A DNA stretch of 64,000 bases from Mycobacterium sp. 852013-50091_SCH5140682 (lineage in GTDB: Bacteria; Actinomycetota; Actinomycetes; Mycobacteriales; Mycobacteriaceae), in NCBI RefSeq assembly GCF_001665685.1, contig NZ_LZTB01000013.1:50653-114652 (forward strand), written 5' to 3'. A program made the position numbers and the translations under genes. The notes under the pieces are model-generated. The model was not told the DNA's origin and did no database searches. It saw only the letters and a list, made by a program, of their open reading frames with translations. This document shows, one piece after another, positions 16,302 through 24,181 of the stretch (position 1 is its first letter; the number at the start of each line of letters is the position of its first letter).

Positions 16302-18382
16302 CGTGTCTCCTCGGTACCGATGGAAAGCAAGTAGTTGCCGGAGTCGGCCACTGTGGCCGACATGCCGGGGAAGACGACCAGCGTGGTCGTGGGCTCCTCG
16401 ATGATGGCCGGCCCCTCGACTCGCGTGCCCGGCGGCAAGTCGACCGGCTTGTACACCTCGGTGTCGACCTCGCCGGTGTCCCCGAAGTAGCACCTGCGCC
16501 TCGAAGTCGGTTCCCCGGTGCGGAATTCCGCCTCAGGGTGGGCTCGGTGCACCCGGGGCAGCTTGACAGTCACGCGGGCCCGCCAGTTCAGGAACTCGAT
16601 GGCCGATTCGGGGTCGCGCACGGCGAAGATGCGTTCGTGCAGATCATGGAAGGCTGCGAAGAGTTTCTCGCGCACCCCGTCGGCCCCTACGCGGCTGCCG
16701 GGAAGCGGAGCGTCGATCGCCCACACCTGCGACTTGTAGCGTGCCTCGACGCCGAACTCGATCTCGTAGTCGGGGTGCTGACCTCCGAACCGGCTCGCAA
16801 AATCCTGCAGCCGCAGTTCCAGACTGTCCAGGACCCCGTCGACCGCCTCGGTCGCGAACGCATCCGATGAGGTGATGAGTGCCTGGGACTCCTCCTTGAC
16901 GATGTCGGCGAAGTGCATGCCCGACGCCGACAGGGCCGAGGCGACCTTCGGCAGGACCATCCGGCGCGACCCCAGTTCCGCGGCAATCTTCATGATGTTG
17001 ATACCGGCCGCACCGCCACCAGCGACCAGGGTGCTGTCTTGCGGGTTGAGACCCTGAGCAATGGTGATCTCGTGGACGGCCTTGACCATTGCCTCGCTCG
17101 CCAGGGAGAGGATGCCCCATGCGGTTTCGTGGATGCTGAGACCGAACGCGTTGGCAAGCTTCGCGATCGCCCGTTCAGCGGCCTGTACGTCGAGTTCCAT
17201 GCGGCCGCCGAGGAAGTAGTCCGGATCGAAATACCCGAGCACGCAGGCCGCATCGGACAAGGTGGGCTCGGTACCGCCCCGCCCGTAGCAGGCCGGGCCG
17301 GGCTCCGAGCCTGCCGACTGCGGGCCGACGCGCAGCAGCCCGCCCTCGTCGATCCAGGCGATCGAACCGCCTCCGGCACCGATCGAGCGAATGTCTACCG
17401 AGGAGATGCCAAGGAGGTCGCCTTCCCACTCCGGGCCCAACCACGTGTCGCGGGAATGAACGACGGCGCCGTCCCTCGAGATCCCGACGTCGAACGTCGT
17501 TCCCCCGGTGTCGCAGACGATCATGTCGCCGCCCAGGCCTTCTTGCAGCGAGTAGTTCAGCCCGGCCAGTGGCGCCATCGACGGGCCACTCCGAGCGGTA
17601 TTGATGGGCGACTCGATGACCTCGTCGATGTTCATGACGCCGCCCATGCTCGTCGACACCAGGATGGTTCCGGCGTACCCGAAGTCGCGAATATCGCGCT
17701 CGAGCTGCCGGAAGTGTTGCTGCATGAGCGGTTTGAGGGAGGCGTCGATCGCAGCGGCCGAGGTACGGCGGTACTCCCGAATGATCGGGGCGATCTGGTG
17801 CGACAACGTCACCGGAAGATCAGGACATACCTCGGCGATCGTCTTCTCGACGAGCAGTTCGTGTTCAGGATTGACCACCGACCACAACAGTGACACCGCG
17901 ACTGCTTCGAAGCCGCCTTCTCTGATGGCCTCGACGATGCCGCGCAGTTGCCCTTCATCGAGCGCTGTGATCACCGTGCCTTCGGAGTCGATCCGCTCGC
18001 GTACACCGAAGGTGTATCGGCGCGGAATGTACGGCTTCGGGTAAGGCTTGGTGAAGTCATAGCCGTCTTGTTTGCCGCCCTCCTTGAGGAGCAGCACGTC
18101 CTCGAATCCTTCGGTGGTCAGCAACGCGGTCTTGGCGATGTTGCGGGTGATGATCGCATTGGTCGCCCGGGTCGTGCCGTAGATAAACAGGTCGGTCTCA
18201 TCGAGTACCTGCTTTGCGGTCGAACCCAGTTCGGCTGCAGCCGCTTCCAGTGCGTCCAACAACCCCCGGAACACCCGGTCATGCGTGGTCAGCGACTTGC
18301 CGATCACCTGGGCCGACGACTCGTCTTGGATAACGACGTCGATGAATGTTCCGCCGGTGTCGGCCGAGACTTTGAAACCCAT
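16298..18382 (-). CDS. Hydantoinase A / oxoprolinase alpha-type subunit
   Basis: A 694-residue ASKHA-fold ATPase subunit, starting at ATG 18382 with GGGAGC upstream. The N-terminal phosphate loop is DTGGTFIDVV (residues 8-17). The second conserved loop reads CDTGGTTFDVGISRDG, followed by SIGAGGGSIAW and SEPGPACYGRGG, all diagnostic of HyuA/OplA proteins. The protein phosphorylates or activates the amide of a cyclic substrate with ATP, and HyuB finishes the hydrolysis. It heads the minus-strand operon running down to 8755, with coupled or closely spaced genes throughout. A copy of the regulon motif (18504-18520) lies about 120-140 bases upstream on the same strand. The closest functional analogues by gene content are caprolactamase and N-methylhydantoinase; the real substrate is unknown. 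Confidence 0.95.
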   Translation of the reverse strand: MGFKVSADTGGTFIDVVIQDESSAQVIGKSLTTHDRVFRGLLDALEAAAAELGSTAKQVLDETDLFIYGTTRATNAIITRNIAKTALLTTEGFEDVLLLKEGGKQDGYDFTKPYPKPYIPRRYTFGVRERIDSEGTVITALDEGQLRGIVEAIREGGFEAVAVSLLWSVVNPEHELLVEKTIAEVCPDLPVTLSHQIAPIIREYRRTSAAAIDASLKPLMQQHFRQLERDIRDFGYAGTILVSTSMGGVMNIDEVIESPINTARSGPSMAPLAGLNYSLQEGLGGDMIVCDTGGTTFDVGISRDGAVVHSRDTWLGPEWEGDLLGISSVDIRSIGAGGGSIAWIDEGGLLRVGPQSAGSEPGPACYGRGGTEPTLSDAACVLGYFDPDYFLGGRMELDVQAAERAIAKLANAFGLSIHETAWGILSLASEAMVKAVHEITIAQGLNPQDSTLVAGGGAAGINIMKIAAELGSRRMVLPKVASALSASGMHFADIVKEESQALITSSDAFATEAVDGVLDSLELRLQDFASRFGGQHPDYEIEFGVEARYKSQVWAIDAPLPGSRVGADGVREKLFAAFHDLHERIFAVRDPESAIEFLNWRARVTVKLPRVHRAHPEAEFRTGEPTSRRRCYFGDTGEVDTEVYKPVDLPPGTRVEGPAIIEEPTTTLVVFPGMSATVADSGNYLLSIGTEETR

Positions 18383-18503
18383 GAATGCTCCCTACAGATC
18401 CCTGATTGGTTCGTGTGACGCAGTACGGAGGTGACGGCCGGCAGGGAGCCCCCGAGGACATGTGTCCGGGTGGGGCCGACCGTCCTTCACACCAGCTCGA
18501 TTG

Positions 18504-18520
18504 ATTTATTTAATATTAAG
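18504..18520 (-). promoter_or_regulatory. Regulon motif upstream of the hydantoinase operon
   Basis: On the minus strand it reads CTTAATATTAAATAAAT. It shares CTTAA and the following AT-rich half with the consensus and contains the palindrome TTAATATTAA. It points toward the gene starting at 18382. Confidence 0.5.
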
Positions 18521-18774
18521 TAAGGTGCCTCGTCAAGGGTCGAATCGGCCACCACTCCCGAAGGGGCGAACTTCCGATCCCCCGCAGACAAGCCCGCGGC
18601 GCGCGCCAGGCCGGCACCCGCAGATGTCAGTAAAGCGCAGCTCATGAGCTCGATGCGGCGATTTAGTGGTGGCGCGTACCCTGGCCGCTCCGCGCCATGA
18701 GCCATAGCTGAGCACTCCCTCCATGCGGTTAACGTGGGTTTTACGTCCGGGGCTGGTGTCGCCCTCAGTATCAA

Positions 18775-18791
18775 GCTAACATTCGTTCGCA
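18775..18791 (+). promoter_or_regulatory. Regulon motif upstream of the redox-P450 operon
   Basis: It reads GCTAACATTCGTTCGCA, keeping TAACATTC of the consensus. It lies 58-74 bases upstream of the GTG at 18849, a position where a bound repressor would cover the promoter. Confidence 0.55.
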
Positions 18792-18848
18792 TGTATGGTC
18801 CACATCACGTTCTGTTTCGGGCATACGGATCTCTGGAGGAGCACCACT

Positions 18849-20129
18849 GTGAGCGGTAGACACCAGAAGCAGGTGGCACCGACGATCGCGATCGTCGGCA
18901 GCGGCCCGTCCGGCTGCTACACCGCCCAGTTCCTACGCAAAGACCTGCCTGACGCCGAGATCACGATTTTCGAAGCGCTACCGGTGCCCTATGGGCTCGT
19001 GCGCTACGGTGTGGCCGCCGATCACCAGGGCACCAAAGCCGTCGCCGCACAGTTCGACCGGATGTTCAGCCGCTCCAACGTCACCTTCGTCGGCAACACC
19101 CGCATCGGTGTGGACATCGACTTCGCAGCTATCACAGAGTCATTCGATGTCGTCGTCGCCGCCACAGGCCTCACTGCCGACCGCGAATTACCCGTTCCCC
19201 AAGAAGCCGGCGCCCGGGTCGTCGGTGCAGGGCGCATTCTGCGCCTGCTCAACGCATTTCCCGATGCCGCGGCGCCGATGCTCGCGCCGCTCACCGAACC
19301 ACTCGGCGATGAGCTGGTCGTTGTCGGACACGGCAACGTGGCAATCGATGTGGTACGGCTGCTCGCCAAAGAACATCGACACTTCCGCGGTTCGGATGTC
19401 CACGATGAGGCACTGCGGGCTCTTCGGCCCATAGCGCCGAGATCGGTCCGTGTCATCGGGCGGTCGTCGGCAGAAAACGCCAAGTTCGACCTCGCGATGG
19501 TACGGGAGTTGTGCGCTCTCGACACGGTCAACGTTGCCGCCGAAGGACTCGACGCCGATGTGTCCAGCCCTGTCGCCGACCTTCTGCGCGAGGCGGCGGC
19601 GCACCGTCCGACTCAGGCCGCGAGAGCCACGACCGTGACATTCCATTTTCAGACGGTGCCGAGATCCGTTCGCGTTCAGAGTGGTCGAACCGTATTCCAC
19701 GTCACCGATCCGGCCGGAGCGGCGGCCAGTTATCCCGCGGACACCCTGATCACCGCAATTGGTTTCTGTCACAACAACATCTCGGCCCGAGATCCGTGGA
19801 CTGCTCCCCACGTCTACCGGGTGGGCTGGTTCGAGCGCGGCGCGCGAGGCAATATCGCCGAGAACCGGAAGCACGCCCAGCGGACGGCCAAGGATATCGT
19901 CGCAGACCTCCAGAGCGGTCGGACTAGGTACGGACGCAGCCCGGGTTTGGCCGCGGTGCGCGATGTCCTGCAGCACAGCGTGGTCGACTTTTCCGGCTGG
20001 CAGGCCATCGATGCCACCGAACGTCGCGCTGCCGATGATGAGCGCTGCCGGCGCAAGATCACCAGCCTCGACGACATGGTTTCCATAGCCGCGGTCAATC
20101 ATTGCGTTCGGCAGCATGCCGGACGCTGA
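18849..20129 (+). CDS. FprA/adrenodoxin-reductase-like NADPH flavoprotein
   Basis: A 426-residue FAD and NADPH enzyme of the adrenodoxin reductase family. The start is GTG 18849, because GGAGGA stands 8 bases upstream; the longer frame has no such site. The FAD motif is AIVGSGPSGCYTAQFL (GSGPSG at 17-22), then PVPYGLVRYGVAADH, and the NADPH site VVGHGNVAIDVVRLL, all typical of FprA. The enzyme passes electrons from NADPH to a ferredoxin or flavodoxin. Here the next two genes are a flavodoxin and a P450, so this is the dedicated electron chain: NADPH to this reductase to flavodoxin to P450. The closest precedent I know is XplB with the flavodoxin-P450 fusion XplA. It differs from the usual mycobacterial FprA in lacking a ferredoxin partner. 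Confidence 0.93.
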   Translation: MSGRHQKQVAPTIAIVGSGPSGCYTAQFLRKDLPDAEITIFEALPVPYGLVRYGVAADHQGTKAVAAQFDRMFSRSNVTFVGNTRIGVDIDFAAITESFDVVVAATGLTADRELPVPQEAGARVVGAGRILRLLNAFPDAAAPMLAPLTEPLGDELVVVGHGNVAIDVVRLLAKEHRHFRGSDVHDEALRALRPIAPRSVRVIGRSSAENAKFDLAMVRELCALDTVNVAAEGLDADVSSPVADLLREAAAHRPTQAARATTVTFHFQTVPRSVRVQSGRTVFHVTDPAGAAASYPADTLITAIGFCHNNISARDPWTAPHVYRVGWFERGARGNIAENRKHAQRTAKDIVADLQSGRTRYGRSPGLAAVRDVLQHSVVDFSGWQAIDATERRAADDERCRRKITSLDDMVSIAAVNHCVRQHAGR

Positions 20130-20179
20130 AAATCCGTTTTTCTCAACACATTTGAATGAGCAGAGGAGCCCAGTAACCG

Positions 20180-20626
20180 ATGACCGAGATACAGATCCTG
20201 TTCGGCACCGAGTCCGGCAACGCCGAACTCGTGGCTGACGACATCGCCGAGACCTTCACCAACGCCGGTATCGACGCACGTGTGGTTCCCATGGAGGACG
20301 TTGACGTTGCAAGCCTGGCCGACCTCGGCACCGTGGTTGTGGTGACGTCAACCTACGGTGAGGGTGAGTTGCCTGCCACCACCGCACCCTTCGCCGAAGC
20401 CTTGGTCGGTGCAAAACCGGACCTCTCGGGCCTGCGGTTCGCGGCCTTTGGTCTCGGCGACAGCAGCTACGAGACCTACAGCAACGCCGTCGACATCCTC
20501 ACCGAGCATTTCGCCGGCCTTCGCGCTCGACAGATCGGCGAGACCGGACGCCACGACGCGGTCAGCGGCGATTCGTTCACCGACGTCGCCACGTCATGGG
20601 CCAAGACCATCGTCGATTTGCTGTGA
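20180..20626 (+). CDS. Flavodoxin
   Basis: A 148-residue short-chain flavodoxin, starting at ATG 20180 with GAGGAG upstream. The FMN phosphate loop is FGTESGNAE (residues 8-16), the 50s loop region reads TSTYGEGELP, and the 90s loop GLGDSSYETYSNA. The TESGN loop is a variant of the classical T-x-T-G-x-T, as in the FMN domains of diflavin reductases. The protein is acidic, as expected for an electron shuttle. It lies between the reductase and P450 genes with short gaps (50 and 44 bases), which points to a three-protein P450 system using FMN rather than an iron-sulfur protein. Flavodoxins are uncommon in mycobacterial P450 operons. Confidence 0.95.
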   Translation: MTEIQILFGTESGNAELVADDIAETFTNAGIDARVVPMEDVDVASLADLGTVVVVTSTYGEGELPATTAPFAEALVGAKPDLSGLRFAAFGLGDSSYETYSNAVDILTEHFAGLRARQIGETGRHDAVSGDSFTDVATSWAKTIVDLL

Positions 20627-20670
20627 CAACTCGCGACCTCCCGTCCGCTTGAACGAAAGGCCTGCAATCC

Positions 20671-21876
20671 GTGACCACCCCGACAACCCATTTCCCGCCG
20701 ACCGAAGAGCACTATCTGCCGTTCGACAACCCCGAGTTCATCGACGCTCCGTGGCCGTGGTTCGACCGACTGCTCAGGGAAAAGCCTGCCCTGGTTCTCA
20801 ATGACGGCACCTTGGTGCTGAGCAAATACGCCGACGTCGTCAAGTGGGCGAAACATCCGAGCCTGGTCGCAGTGCCCCCAGACGGCATCGGAGATAGTCC
20901 ATGGGCGGCGAACTTGAACTCGGTCCTGCTCACCGAGGGCGACCGACACAAGCGCATTCGACGTTCGTTCGCAAGTTGGCTGACCCCGAAAGCCTGCCGG
21001 CAGTGGGCCCAAACTGCGGCCGACAGCGCCCGAAACGCGTTGGACGGCATGGGTTCCGACGGCATCATCGACGGTCACCTCGCACTCGGTGTCCAGCCTG
21101 CACAAGACGCGATGGCCCACGCTCTCGGCGTCCCGCCCGAGGACGGTTTCCCGCTCATCCATGCCACCAACCTCACGATGATGTCGATGGGCATTCAGCA
21201 CTCCCCTGACGATGTCGTGCGCGCACACGAAGGATTCGGCTACATGATGTTCGAATCCGAACGGCTCATTGCCGAGAAACGACACAATCCCGGCGACGGC
21301 ATGTTGCTCGACACCATGATCAAAATCGTGGACGAGGGTGGCCTCAGCGAGCGTGAACTCAAGGAGTCGATCCAGATCCTCTGGGGCTCGGCCGCGCACA
21401 ATCCAGGACACGTCATGGCCTCGGCGTTGGTCGACTTTGCCGAATTTCCGCACGTGCTCCCGACCTACCGTGACAACCCCGATCAGCGCGAAGAGATGTT
21501 GCTGGAGATCTTCCGTCGCGCACTTCCTGAGGTGGCGCTCGACCGATTCACCACCGAACCTCTGGAGGTAGCCGGAGTACACCTGCCCCGTGGCGCCATG
21601 ATCCGATTCATCCTGGGTGCCGCGTTACGCGATCCGGAGGTGTTCCCCGACCCCGACACGTTCGACCACACCCGCCCCAAGCAGTCCAGCGCCGTTCTGG
21701 CATTCGGCGTCGGGACGCACAACTGTGCCGGCCAGGCGATCGCACGGGCCGTCCTGCGGGCCGTGCTCGACGTCGTCGTGGAACGCTACAGCGCAGTCGA
21801 GCTCATCGGCGACCCGGTGTGGTCCCGCTCGGATCGCCACCGCAACTGCGAACGCCTCATCGTGCGGCTGTCGTGA
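20671..21876 (+). CDS. Cytochrome P450 (flavodoxin-linked operon)
   Basis: A 401-residue soluble P450, starting at GTG 20671. The heme loop AFGVGTHNCAGQAIAR is intact with Cys at about residue 352, and the K-helix ExxR is LEIFR. The I-helix segment reads WGSAAHNPGH: neither the acidic nor the Thr residue of the usual proton-delivery pair is present. The other P450 in the window also deviates here. In XplA a similar loss goes with reductive or unusual chemistry, so this enzyme may not be a plain hydroxylase. It is the third gene after its reductase and flavodoxin. The 320 bases that follow carry two regulon motifs before the permease gene. I infer oxidation (or reduction) of a nitrogen heterocycle, but no residue proves the substrate. 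Confidence 0.94.
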   Translation: MTTPTTHFPPTEEHYLPFDNPEFIDAPWPWFDRLLREKPALVLNDGTLVLSKYADVVKWAKHPSLVAVPPDGIGDSPWAANLNSVLLTEGDRHKRIRRSFASWLTPKACRQWAQTAADSARNALDGMGSDGIIDGHLALGVQPAQDAMAHALGVPPEDGFPLIHATNLTMMSMGIQHSPDDVVRAHEGFGYMMFESERLIAEKRHNPGDGMLLDTMIKIVDEGGLSERELKESIQILWGSAAHNPGHVMASALVDFAEFPHVLPTYRDNPDQREEMLLEIFRRALPEVALDRFTTEPLEVAGVHLPRGAMIRFILGAALRDPEVFPDPDTFDHTRPKQSSAVLAFGVGTHNCAGQAIARAVLRAVLDVVVERYSAVELIGDPVWSRSDRHRNCERLIVRLS

Positions 21877-21895
21877 TGACCAGGCTGCGGCTGTA

Positions 21896-21912
21896 ATTTA
21901 ATGATTATTAAG
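21896..21912 (-). promoter_or_regulatory. Regulon motif after the P450 gene
   Basis: On the minus strand it reads CTTAATAATCATTAAAT, matching 15 of 17 positions of the consensus. It lies 20 bases after the P450 stop. No minus-strand gene follows, so it may work together with the site at 22137-22153, about 240 bases away, for example by looping. Confidence 0.55.
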
Positions 21913-22136
21913 TCAAGAAATCATCTTGGCGGGTGCCCCGCGGGGGATTCACCATGACAGTCACGGGCGCTCGGCCACTCCGGGCATCTCAATCGGGCCG
22001 GTCTCATCCTGTGTTACCAGGGTATTTCAACCGCTTGCAGCGGACCATGCCGCTCGATGCACTCCATCGACACCGTCACACCACGCAGCCGCACCCGCCG
22101 GTCATTCCACGGATGTTCAGCATTGACATCAATCTA

Positions 22137-22153
22137 TTTAACATTCATTATAT
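22137..22153 (+). promoter_or_regulatory. Regulon motif before the APC permease gene
   Basis: It reads TTTAACATTCATTATAT, one of the best matches to the consensus. It lies 52-68 bases upstream of the ATG at 22205, overlapping the expected promoter. Confidence 0.6.
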
Positions 22154-22204
22154 GGTGCGAGTCACAGTAGTGGCCTCCCCGGACCCAAGGAAGCGGTGAT
22201 CCCA

Positions 22205-23656
22205 ATGGACATCACCCCCACGACCGCTCAGACGCAGACATCCACCGGCGGCAGCGCACGGCTATCCGGCCAGATGAGCACGACACAACTGGTGCTGTCT
22301 GTGCTGGCGTTCTCGTCGCCGCTGACGTGTTTGGCAGGCTATTTCTCGCTCACCATCATGACCACGGGCGCGACGGCCCCCGTGGCGTTCCTGATCGTGA
22401 CCGCAGTTCTACTGGTGTTCTCCGTCGGATACATGGCAATGACCAAGCACATGCCGCGCCCCGGCGCCTTCTACGCCTATATCTCGGAAGGCCTCGGCAA
22501 GCACCTGGGATTGGCCGCGGCGTTTCTCGCGACCATGTCGTACACCGTCATCGGGATGGGTGTGTATTGCTTTGCCGGGCTGACAATCTCGGGACTGATC
22601 GCCAAATGGGGCGGCCCGGACATCCCGTGGTGGCTCACCGCACTGGTGGTCTTGATGATCATCGGCGTGCTGGGGTACTTCAACGTCGAAGTGTCGGCCA
22701 AAGTGCTGATGTGGGTGATGTTCGTCGAAGTCACCATTGTCATGATCTTCAACGTCGCCGTCATCGGTCGCGGTGGCCAGGCCGGGCTCAATCTCCAGCC
22801 GTTCAACGTTTTCGAGTTCGCCCACGGCCAGGTATGGGCCGGGTTGTTGTTCGCGATGCTGGTGTTCATCGGGTTCGAAGCCACCGCGCTCTACCGCGAC
22901 GAAGTGCGCGACCCCGACCACACCATCCCGCGCGCCACCTACATCGCCGTCGTCTTCATCGGTGTGCTGTACACATTGACCGTCTGGGTTATGGTGATGG
23001 CCTTCGGCGCAGGCGCCCAGCAGGTCGCCCAGGACAACACCGCCGGGATGTTCGGCGTGGCTGCTGAACATTACGTCGGCTACTGGTTCAGCAACGTCGC
23101 CACCACGCTGGTCATCACAGCAGTCCTGGCGTCGATCCTGTCGATTCACAACGCCGCTACCCGCTACCTGTTCAACCTGGCCGCCGACGCCGCCCTGCCA
23201 CGCAAACTCGCGGACGTCCACACCCGCCACAATTCGCCATACCGGGCATCGGTGGCGATCACCGTGCTGTCGCTACTGGGCGTCACCCCGTTCGTGCTCG
23301 CCGACCGAGACCCGAGCATCGTCTATGGCCAGCTGGCAGGGCTCGGCAACGCCGGGGTGTTCATCCTCATGGCCCTCGTCAGCGTCGCCGTCGTGGTGTT
23401 CTTCGCCCGTCACGAACGCCGAAGCGACGAAACCGTTTGGGCCACAACCATCGCTCCGGCCCTGGCTGCGGTGGCACTGTTTGCCTTGGTGATCTTCGCG
23501 CTGTCCAACTTCGACCTGGTCGTCGGATCGTCCAGCGCCAATGTGGTCCTGCTGAGTGTGCTCGCCGCGTCGTTCCTCATCGGGGTTGTCATCGCCGCCT
23601 GGATGCGGAGCCGACGGCCGGCAGCCTTCGCATTGCTCGGCGGCGCCGGTCGCTGA
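22205..23656 (+). CDS. APC-family amino acid/amine permease
   Basis: A 483-residue integral membrane transporter with about 12 hydrophobic segments. ATG 22205 is preferred, since AAGGA stands about 12 bases upstream; GTG 22196 is too close to it. The first membrane helix carries the APC substrate-loop pattern LAFSSPLTCLAGYFSLTIM, and the loop MTKHMPRPGAFYAYISEGLGKHLG is characteristic of the family (PGAFYAY). FIGFEATALYRDEVRDPDHTIPRATY is the conserved helix 6 region. APC permeases import amino acids, polyamines and related amines by proton symport. It heads the plus-strand array after the P450 and is paralogous to the permeases at 28501-29979 and 62363-63883. The substrate is probably the compound degraded by the neighbouring enzymes. 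Confidence 0.93.
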   Translation: MDITPTTAQTQTSTGGSARLSGQMSTTQLVLSVLAFSSPLTCLAGYFSLTIMTTGATAPVAFLIVTAVLLVFSVGYMAMTKHMPRPGAFYAYISEGLGKHLGLAAAFLATMSYTVIGMGVYCFAGLTISGLIAKWGGPDIPWWLTALVVLMIIGVLGYFNVEVSAKVLMWVMFVEVTIVMIFNVAVIGRGGQAGLNLQPFNVFEFAHGQVWAGLLFAMLVFIGFEATALYRDEVRDPDHTIPRATYIAVVFIGVLYTLTVWVMVMAFGAGAQQVAQDNTAGMFGVAAEHYVGYWFSNVATTLVITAVLASILSIHNAATRYLFNLAADAALPRKLADVHTRHNSPYRASVAITVLSLLGVTPFVLADRDPSIVYGQLAGLGNAGVFILMALVSVAVVVFFARHERRSDETVWATTIAPALAAVALFALVIFALSNFDLVVGSSSANVVLLSVLAASFLIGVVIAAWMRSRRPAAFALLGGAGR

Positions 23657-23751
23657 GACCCCTCAGCCCAACTGCTACAAGGCGGCTCGGCCGAACTCGG
23701 CCGTCCGCGTCAACTCGCGTGCCCAAACCACTGATCACAGAAGGGATCAAC

Positions 23752-24156
23752 ATGACCATCGAGAACACAGAACGTGTCATGCACGCGTACCACGATGCGT
23801 GGGAACGCGGCGACCAGGAAGCCGGCATGGGTTTCTACGCCGAGGACCTGGTTGTGCACATGGGCGGCGGCGGGCCACTCGCCGGGACCTACACCAGCCG
23901 TGACGATTTCAACACCAATTGGATCGGCCGGGTCGCTGCGTTCACCGACACCTGGGACGTCATCGGCAACAACACGCTCCTGGTCGGCGAGGACGGCGTA
24001 CTGCTGCTGGTACGGGAGCATTGGGCGCGCGGGGACCGCTCGGTGACGACCGAACGAATCGGCTATTACCGCGTGGCCGGCGACAAGATTGTCGAATGCC
24101 GCTTTGCCGACATGAATCAGCCTGAAGTCGAGGCGTTTTTCGGCGACCTCACCTGA
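23752..24156 (+). CDS. SnoaL-like / nuclear transport factor 2-fold protein
   Basis: A 134-residue small cone-shaped alpha+beta protein. The start is ATG 23752, with AAGGG about 6 bases upstream. The N-terminal helix (ERVMHAYHDAWERGDQEAGMGFYAEDLVVHMGG) and closing strand (DKIVECRFADMNQPEVEAFF) fit the SnoaL family. Such proteins include isomerases, cyclases and hydrolases. His and Asp residues in the pocket region (VVHMGG) could be catalytic. It sits between two permease genes, 95 bases after the APC permease and 25 before the NCS1-type permease. A role on an unstable pathway intermediate is plausible but unproven. Confidence 0.85.
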   Translation: MTIENTERVMHAYHDAWERGDQEAGMGFYAEDLVVHMGGGGPLAGTYTSRDDFNTNWIGRVAAFTDTWDVIGNNTLLVGEDGVLLLVREHWARGDRSVTTERIGYYRVAGDKIVECRFADMNQPEVEAFFGDLT

Positions 24157-24181
24157 CACGCGAACCGGCGACCAAACAACC

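Larger units (their letters stand above)
18383..18848. other. Divergent intergenic region, hydantoinase operon / redox-P450 operon
   Basis: 466 bases without a convincing gene; the small open frames here lack codon bias and ribosome sites. It holds two copies of the regulon motif in opposite orientations (18504-18520 and 18775-18791) inside locally AT-rich stretches, as expected for two divergent promoters. A short GGACA-TG-TGTCC dyad lies near 18460. Confidence 0.6.
21877..22204. other. Intergenic region with two regulon motifs
   Basis: 328 bases between the P450 and the permease gene. No supported gene is seen. A regulon motif on the minus strand lies directly after the P450 and one on the plus strand lies shortly before the permease, so the permease array probably has its own promoter. 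Confidence 0.6.

Noticed and set aside
18487..18792. Minus-strand 101-codon frame in the hydantoinase/redox divergent region
   Set aside because: It spans both regulon motifs, has no ribosome site or family motif, and lies where promoters are expected.
20476..21582. Minus-strand open frame of 368 codons across the P450
   Set aside because: It is antisense to a clear P450 with heme motif and has no family pattern or ribosome site.
23688..23703. CGGCCG-AACT-CGGCCG hairpin before the SnoaL gene
   Set aside because: The arms are self-complementary 6-mers that are common in GC-rich DNA, and the gap lies inside a same-strand array, so a terminator or operator is not supported.
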